Below are positions 15,581-19,443 of a DNA stretch of 19,443 bases, piece after piece (position 1 is the stretch's first letter; each line of letters opens with the position of its first letter). The translations under genes and the position numbers were made by a program. Location of the stretch: positions 1 through 19,443 of the forward strand of contig WTKB01000321.1 in NCBI GenBank assembly GCA_011524575.1, given 5' to 3'. The stretch is from Aquimarina sp. (lineage in GTDB: Bacteria > Bacteroidota > Bacteroidia > Flavobacteriales > Flavobacteriaceae). The notes beneath the pieces are model-generated. The model had not been told where the DNA came from and did no database searches. It worked only from the letters and a program-made list of their open reading frames with translations.

Positions 15581-16534
15581 ATGAAGACCATATATAAGAA
15601 ATTTATTTTTATAGTTCTGTCTGTATTTGCAGGAGTTGAAGTTTTTGCTCAGCAAGATGCTCAGTACACTCAGTATATGTACAATACTATAGCTATTAAC
15701 CCTGCTTATGCGGGAAGTAGAGACGTTTTAAGTATTGTAGGATTACACCGTTCGCAGTGGGTAGGTATTGATGGAGCTCCTCGTACACAAACTTTATCAT
15801 TACATTCTCCACTTGGTTTTACAAGATCTGGACTTGGTGGTACAATCATTCACGATAAAATAGGACCTGTTACAGAGAGTCAATTTAATATCGACTACTC
15901 ATATACTATTCCTACTTCTAACACGGGTAAATTAAGTTTTGGTATTAAGGCTACAGCAAATTTAATGAGCGTTAATTACGATGAACTTAAACGTTTTGAT
16001 TTAGATGATTCAGAGTATGATCAGTTAGTAAATAATCGTTTTAGCCCTAATGTTGGTGCTGGTTTATTTTATTATACAGATACTTTCTATGCAGGTTTAA
16101 GTGTTCCAAATTTCTTAGAAACAAAACATTTTGATAGTGATGTAGTTACGCTTACAGATAGTTCTTCTTCTAGTTTTATCGCAAAAGAGCGTTTGCACTA
16201 TTACTTTACCATTGGTAAGACTTTTGATTTATCAGATGTTGTTCTTTTTAAGCCTGCATTATTAACTAAAGCTACTGTTGGTGCACCATTACAAGTAGAT
16301 GTTTCTGCTAACTTTTTGTTTCATGAAAAACTTACTTTAGGTTTAGCATACCGTTGGGATGCTGCTCTAAGTGCTCTTGTTGGTTTTCAAGTTTCTGATG
16401 CTCTTATGCTCGGTTTTGCTTATGACAGAGAGACTACAGAATTAGAACAGTACAATGATGGTAGTTTTGAATTGATTGTACGTTACGAATTATTTAAGAA
16501 ATATAAAGGTATCACAACTCCAAGATTCTTTTAA
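15581..16534 (+). CDS. PorP/SprF family type 9 secretion outer-membrane protein
   Basis: This 317-residue protein has a signal peptide ending near residue 23 (VEVFA before Q), then the family signature QDAQYTQYMYNTIAINPAYA (25-44). The rest alternates short beta strands and Gly turns, as in an outer-membrane barrel, and ends in a strand-like YELFKKYKGITTPRFF. The PorP/SprF family works with the type 9 secretion system. In Flavobacterium johnsoniae, SprF is encoded next to SprB and is needed for its secretion. By the same logic this protein is probably the dedicated partner of the type B adhesin encoded 91 bp upstream. The OmpA-family gene follows after only 14 bp, so the two are surely cotranscribed. 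Confidence 0.93.
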   Translation: MKTIYKKFIFIVLSVFAGVEVFAQQDAQYTQYMYNTIAINPAYAGSRDVLSIVGLHRSQWVGIDGAPRTQTLSLHSPLGFTRSGLGGTIIHDKIGPVTESQFNIDYSYTIPTSNTGKLSFGIKATANLMSVNYDELKRFDLDDSEYDQLVNNRFSPNVGAGLFYYTDTFYAGLSVPNFLETKHFDSDVVTLTDSSSSSFIAKERLHYYFTIGKTFDLSDVVLFKPALLTKATVGAPLQVDVSANFLFHEKLTLGLAYRWDAALSALVGFQVSDALMLGFAYDRETTELEQYNDGSFELIVRYELFKKYKGITTPRFF

Positions 16535-16548
16535 AAATATTTTATATT

Positions 16549-18537
16549 ATGAAAGTATTACAAATATTATTTTTAGGACTATTTTTCTTCTCGATTCATG
16601 GTTCTATTACAGCCCAAGAGCGTTTGATTTCACGTGCTGATAAGGATTATAAAGAATATGCCTTTATTGATGCAAGAAATTCTTATTTAAAAGCTTTGGA
16701 TTCAGGTTATGAATCTCAAGATTTGTATGAGCGTATTGCTGATTCGTATTATTTTAATTCAGAATTAAGCAACGCACATGATTGGTATGAAAAGCTTTAC
16801 AATAAATATGGTAAAGCAATTAAGCCTGAGCATTTGTTTCGTTATAACCTTACTTTACGTCACTTAAAACGATACGATGAAGCAGACAAAATTCTTAATG
16901 AATTAGCAAGTGTTTCAGGTGAGAACGAGCAGCGTATCTCTAATTATACGAACGAGCAAAATTATTTAGATTTAATTGCTATGCAAGCTAATTCTTTTAA
17001 TGTTGCAAACTTAGGATCTATTAATGGTACAGGTTCTGATTTTGGTCCTAGTTTCTATGATGAAGATAAACTGATTTTTAGTGCTCCAAGAAAATCTGCA
17101 ATTTCTAATTATTTACATGAATGGAATGAAGCTGAATTTTTAGATTTTTACGTGACTCAACGTGTTGAAGATTCTTGGGAAGTTGAAGGTTTAGCATTAT
17201 TTAATAGCACTATTAATACGAAGTTTCACGAATCTACACCTGTGTTTACAAATGACGGTAACACAATGTATTTTACAAGAAACAATTACACAGGTAAGAA
17301 AAGACGTAAAAGTAAAGAAGGAACTACTCTTTTAAAGCTTTACAAATCAGAAAAGAAAGGTTCTGGCTGGACTCAAGCAGAGGAATTACCTTTTAATAGT
17401 GATGAGTATTCTGTTGCACACCCTGCACTTTCTCCTGATAATAAAAAGTTATACTTTGCATCTGATATGCCAGGTACGCTTGGTTTTTCAGATATTTTTT
17501 CTGTGGATATCTTAGATGATGGTACGTACTCAGAGCCTGTTAATTTAGGTTCAGTGGTTAATACGGAAGCTCGTGAGACTTTTCCTTTTATTAGTGATAA
17601 AGGAGATTTGTATTTTTCTAGTGAAGGACATATTGGACTCGGTGGTTTAGATGTTTTTGTTTCTAAACCAAGTTATGCATCTGGAGAAGAAGTATCATTC
17701 ACACAACCTGTTAATTTAGGTGAGCCTTTAAATACCTCTAGTGATGATTTCGCATTTATTATTGGTAATGATGATAAGACAGGATATTTTTCAAGTAATC
17801 GTTCTGGAGGTATGGGAAGTGATGATATTTATGCTTTTACTAAAGTTAAAAACCTTATTACTGAGTGTAAACAATACTTGAAAGGTCAGGTTACTGATGA
17901 AGAAACTCAAGAGATCATTCCTAATGCAACAGTTATTTTATTTAATGCTGATATGACCGAATTAGAGCGTACTGTTTCAGATAGTAATGGTAATTATGAT
18001 CTTGGTGTTGATTGTGATACTAATTATGTTGTAAGAGCTCTTAAAGATGGCTACGATCCTTCGGAGAAACCATTTGCTTCTGATGGAAGATACGAGTATT
18101 CTCATGATTTACCTTTATCACTTCGTATGAAGCCAATTGCAAAAGTAGCAGAGGCAGAACTTGGTCAAGATTTAGGTAAAATATTACAGTTAAACCCTAT
18201 TTATTTTGATTTGGATAAATCATTTATACGCCCTGATGCTGAAATAGAACTTCAGAAAGTAATTGAGGCAATGAGGGAGTACCCAAATCTTGATATTGAT
18301 GTAAGAAGTCATACTGATAGTAGATCTTCTAAGCAGTATAATGAGGATTTAAGTACGCGAAGGGTTAACAGTACTATTGATTATATTGTTAATGTTGGTG
18401 GTATTTCTGCTTCTCGACTTACAGGTAGAGGTTATGGAGAGTATCAACTTGTTAATGGTTGTTCAGATGGTGTTAAGTGTAGTGAGGAAGAGCATCAATT
18501 AAACAGACGTAGTGAATTTATTATTGTAAAAATGTAA
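16549..18537 (+). CDS. PD40/OmpA-family periplasmic anchor protein
   Basis: This 662-residue protein has a signal peptide ending near residue 22 (ITA before QE). Tetratricopeptide-like helices span ~25-140. A series of PD40/WD40-like beta-propeller repeats spans ~165-430, with sites such as PALSPDNKKLYFASD and GYFSSNRSGGMGSDDIYAF. A carboxypeptidase-regulatory-like fold covers ~440-525 (GQVTDEET…SDSNGNYDL). The C-terminal OmpA domain covers ~548-662, with IYFDLDKSFIRPDA, SHTDSR and NRRSEFIIV, and would bind peptidoglycan. The architecture resembles the T9SS component PorE and the OmpA proteins paired with SprF. It likely anchors the secretion and adhesin partners to the cell wall, which is inferred from order and domains. 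The operon ends in a strong terminator. Confidence 0.92.
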   Translation: MKVLQILFLGLFFFSIHGSITAQERLISRADKDYKEYAFIDARNSYLKALDSGYESQDLYERIADSYYFNSELSNAHDWYEKLYNKYGKAIKPEHLFRYNLTLRHLKRYDEADKILNELASVSGENEQRISNYTNEQNYLDLIAMQANSFNVANLGSINGTGSDFGPSFYDEDKLIFSAPRKSAISNYLHEWNEAEFLDFYVTQRVEDSWEVEGLALFNSTINTKFHESTPVFTNDGNTMYFTRNNYTGKKRRKSKEGTTLLKLYKSEKKGSGWTQAEELPFNSDEYSVAHPALSPDNKKLYFASDMPGTLGFSDIFSVDILDDGTYSEPVNLGSVVNTEARETFPFISDKGDLYFSSEGHIGLGGLDVFVSKPSYASGEEVSFTQPVNLGEPLNTSSDDFAFIIGNDDKTGYFSSNRSGGMGSDDIYAFTKVKNLITECKQYLKGQVTDEETQEIIPNATVILFNADMTELERTVSDSNGNYDLGVDCDTNYVVRALKDGYDPSEKPFASDGRYEYSHDLPLSLRMKPIAKVAEAELGQDLGKILQLNPIYFDLDKSFIRPDAEIELQKVIEAMREYPNLDIDVRSHTDSRSSKQYNEDLSTRRVNSTIDYIVNVGGISASRLTGRGYGEYQLVNGCSDGVKCSEEEHQLNRRSEFIIVKM

Positions 18538-18579
18538 TTATATTTATTACAAATAATATTTTTATTGACTTTTTATTTC

Positions 18580-18621
18580 AAACGGAACTTTCATTTTTTA
18601 TGGAAGTTCCGTTTTGTTTTT
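18580..18621 (+). terminator. Rho-independent terminator after the adhesin locus
   Basis: The stem pairs 18580-18594 with 18600-18614, 15 bp including one G-U pair, with AAACGGAACTT and AAGTTCCGTTT perfect. The loop is five T, and a T-rich run TGTTTTT follows (18615-18621). It lies 43 bp after the OmpA-family stop and before the pseudouridine synthase gene, separating the two units. Confidence 0.88.
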
Positions 18622-18652
18622 ACACCAATTGATATTTTTTAATTTTTAGGTA

Positions 18653-19357
18653 ATGATAATAAAAGAACATTCTACAGTTGATAATCTAGAGGTACTTTAT
18701 ATAGATAATCATATTATTGCTATTAATAAACGTTCTGGAGATATTGTGCAAGGAGATAAGACTTCAGATATTCCGCTATCAGAAATTGTAAAAGGGTATC
18801 TAGCAAAGCGATTTAATAAGCCTGGAAATGTTTTTTTAGGTGTTGTACATCGTTTAGATCGACCTACCAGTGGGGTAATCATTTTTGCACGTACTTCTAA
18901 AGCTCTTACCCGTCTTAATAAAGCTTTGGTTGATCGGTCTTTTGAGAAAACCTATTGGGCCATGGTTCATCCTTTTCCAGATAATCCCTCAGCTCGATTA
19001 GTGCATTATTTAAAACGTAATAGTCGTCAAAATAAATCTTACGCTCATTTAAAACCTGTTCCTGATTCTAAACAAGCCATTTTAGAATATCAGTTGCTTT
19101 TAAAGCTGCAGAAATATGCACTTCTTGAAATCCAATTACATACAGGAAGACATCACCAAATAAGGGCACAGCTTGCTAAGATTGGATGTACTATTAAAGG
19201 TGATTTAAAGTATGGTGCGCAAAGAAGTAATCAAAATGGAGGTATTCATCTACATGCACGTGTTTTACATTTTATCCATCCTGTAAAAAAAACACCGATA
19301 ACCATAACCGCTCCTGTTCCAAAGAATGATTCTTTATGGGATGTTGTACGTTTATAG
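18653..19357 (+). CDS. RluA-family RNA pseudouridine synthase
   Basis: This 234-residue cytoplasmic enzyme converts uridine to pseudouridine in rRNA or tRNA. The catalytic block VVHRLDRPTSGVIIFAR (about 65-81) contains the active-site Asp69. The later motifs LLEIQLHTGRHHQIRAQLA (about 161-179) and HLHARVLHFIHP (about 202-213) complete the family pattern. It starts directly with the catalytic domain (VLYIDNHIIAINKRSGDIV) and lacks an N-terminal S4 domain, so it belongs to the short RluA/TruC-like members. The target site cannot be read from sequence. It begins 32 bp after the terminator and has no visible -7 box. The 86 bases after it hold nothing I can identify. Confidence 0.93.
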   Translation: MIIKEHSTVDNLEVLYIDNHIIAINKRSGDIVQGDKTSDIPLSEIVKGYLAKRFNKPGNVFLGVVHRLDRPTSGVIIFARTSKALTRLNKALVDRSFEKTYWAMVHPFPDNPSARLVHYLKRNSRQNKSYAHLKPVPDSKQAILEYQLLLKLQKYALLEIQLHTGRHHQIRAQLAKIGCTIKGDLKYGAQRSNQNGGIHLHARVLHFIHPVKKTPITITAPVPKNDSLWDVVRL

Positions 19358-19443
19358 AAATAGGTTTAAACTTTTTCTTATAGGATAGTTATACCAATTC
19401 TCACTTAAAATTACCGTAATAAATCATTCCTTTTTACTTTCTA

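Noticed and set aside
19391..19400. ATACCAATTC, also found inverted at 7505-7514
   Set aside because: A 10-base match in AT-rich intergenic DNA is too short to call a repeat family; the window ends before more can be seen.

Overview
The window is a low-GC piece of a Bacteroidota chromosome, most likely a marine-type member of the Flavobacteriaceae. Three things point there. Several spaced promoter motifs match the Bacteroidota -7 consensus TAnnTTTG. Start codons lack obvious Shine-Dalgarno sequences. The gene families (PorP/SprF, a giant protein with a gliding-motility/T9SS type B C-terminal domain, PD40-OmpA, DUF3347, DUF4254 next to a family 9 glycosyltransferase, and a small DUF6341-like membrane protein) are characteristic of that class. 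Most of the window is ordinary core genome.

Layout: positions 1-68 hold the last codons of an unidentified upstream gene, whose end overlaps a 156-bp palindromic repeat (55-210). From 297 to 5603, six genes run rightward in tight succession: a DUF3347 exported protein, the ribosome-associated GTPase hflX, exonuclease III (xth), tatC, lptB and an orphan ABC ATPase with a C-terminal extension. They meet a convergent leftward pair, a GT9 glycosyltransferase and a DUF4254 protein (5662-7376). The shared gap carries a hairpin that may serve as a two-way terminator. The 392-base gap 7377-7768 is full of structure. It holds a leftward promoter, a ~50-bp shrunken relic of the repeat, a second full 156-bp copy in inverted orientation, and a well-formed promoter for an 80-residue membrane protein (7769-8011).

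The right half is a surface-protein locus: a ~2,428-residue secreted adhesin-like protein (8203-15489), a PorP/SprF-family outer-membrane protein and a PD40/OmpA-family lattice or anchor protein (ending at 18537), closed by a strong terminator. The adhesin ends in a T9SS type B sorting domain. The two following genes are plausibly its dedicated secretion and anchoring partners, as sprF is for sprB. A 14-bp perfect stem between the adhesin and its partner may reduce read-through. An RluA-family pseudouridine synthase (18653-19357) ends the window.

The observations most worth a second look are two. (1) A 156-bp, almost fully palindromic, MITE-like element is present in two inverted copies of exactly equal length plus one internally deleted relic, two of them flanked by TTA direct repeats. 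(2) The adhesin gene contains a 420-bp duplication, identical base for base, at an exact 900-bp period. I did not find a clear new defence, biosynthetic or mobile system with its own enzymes.
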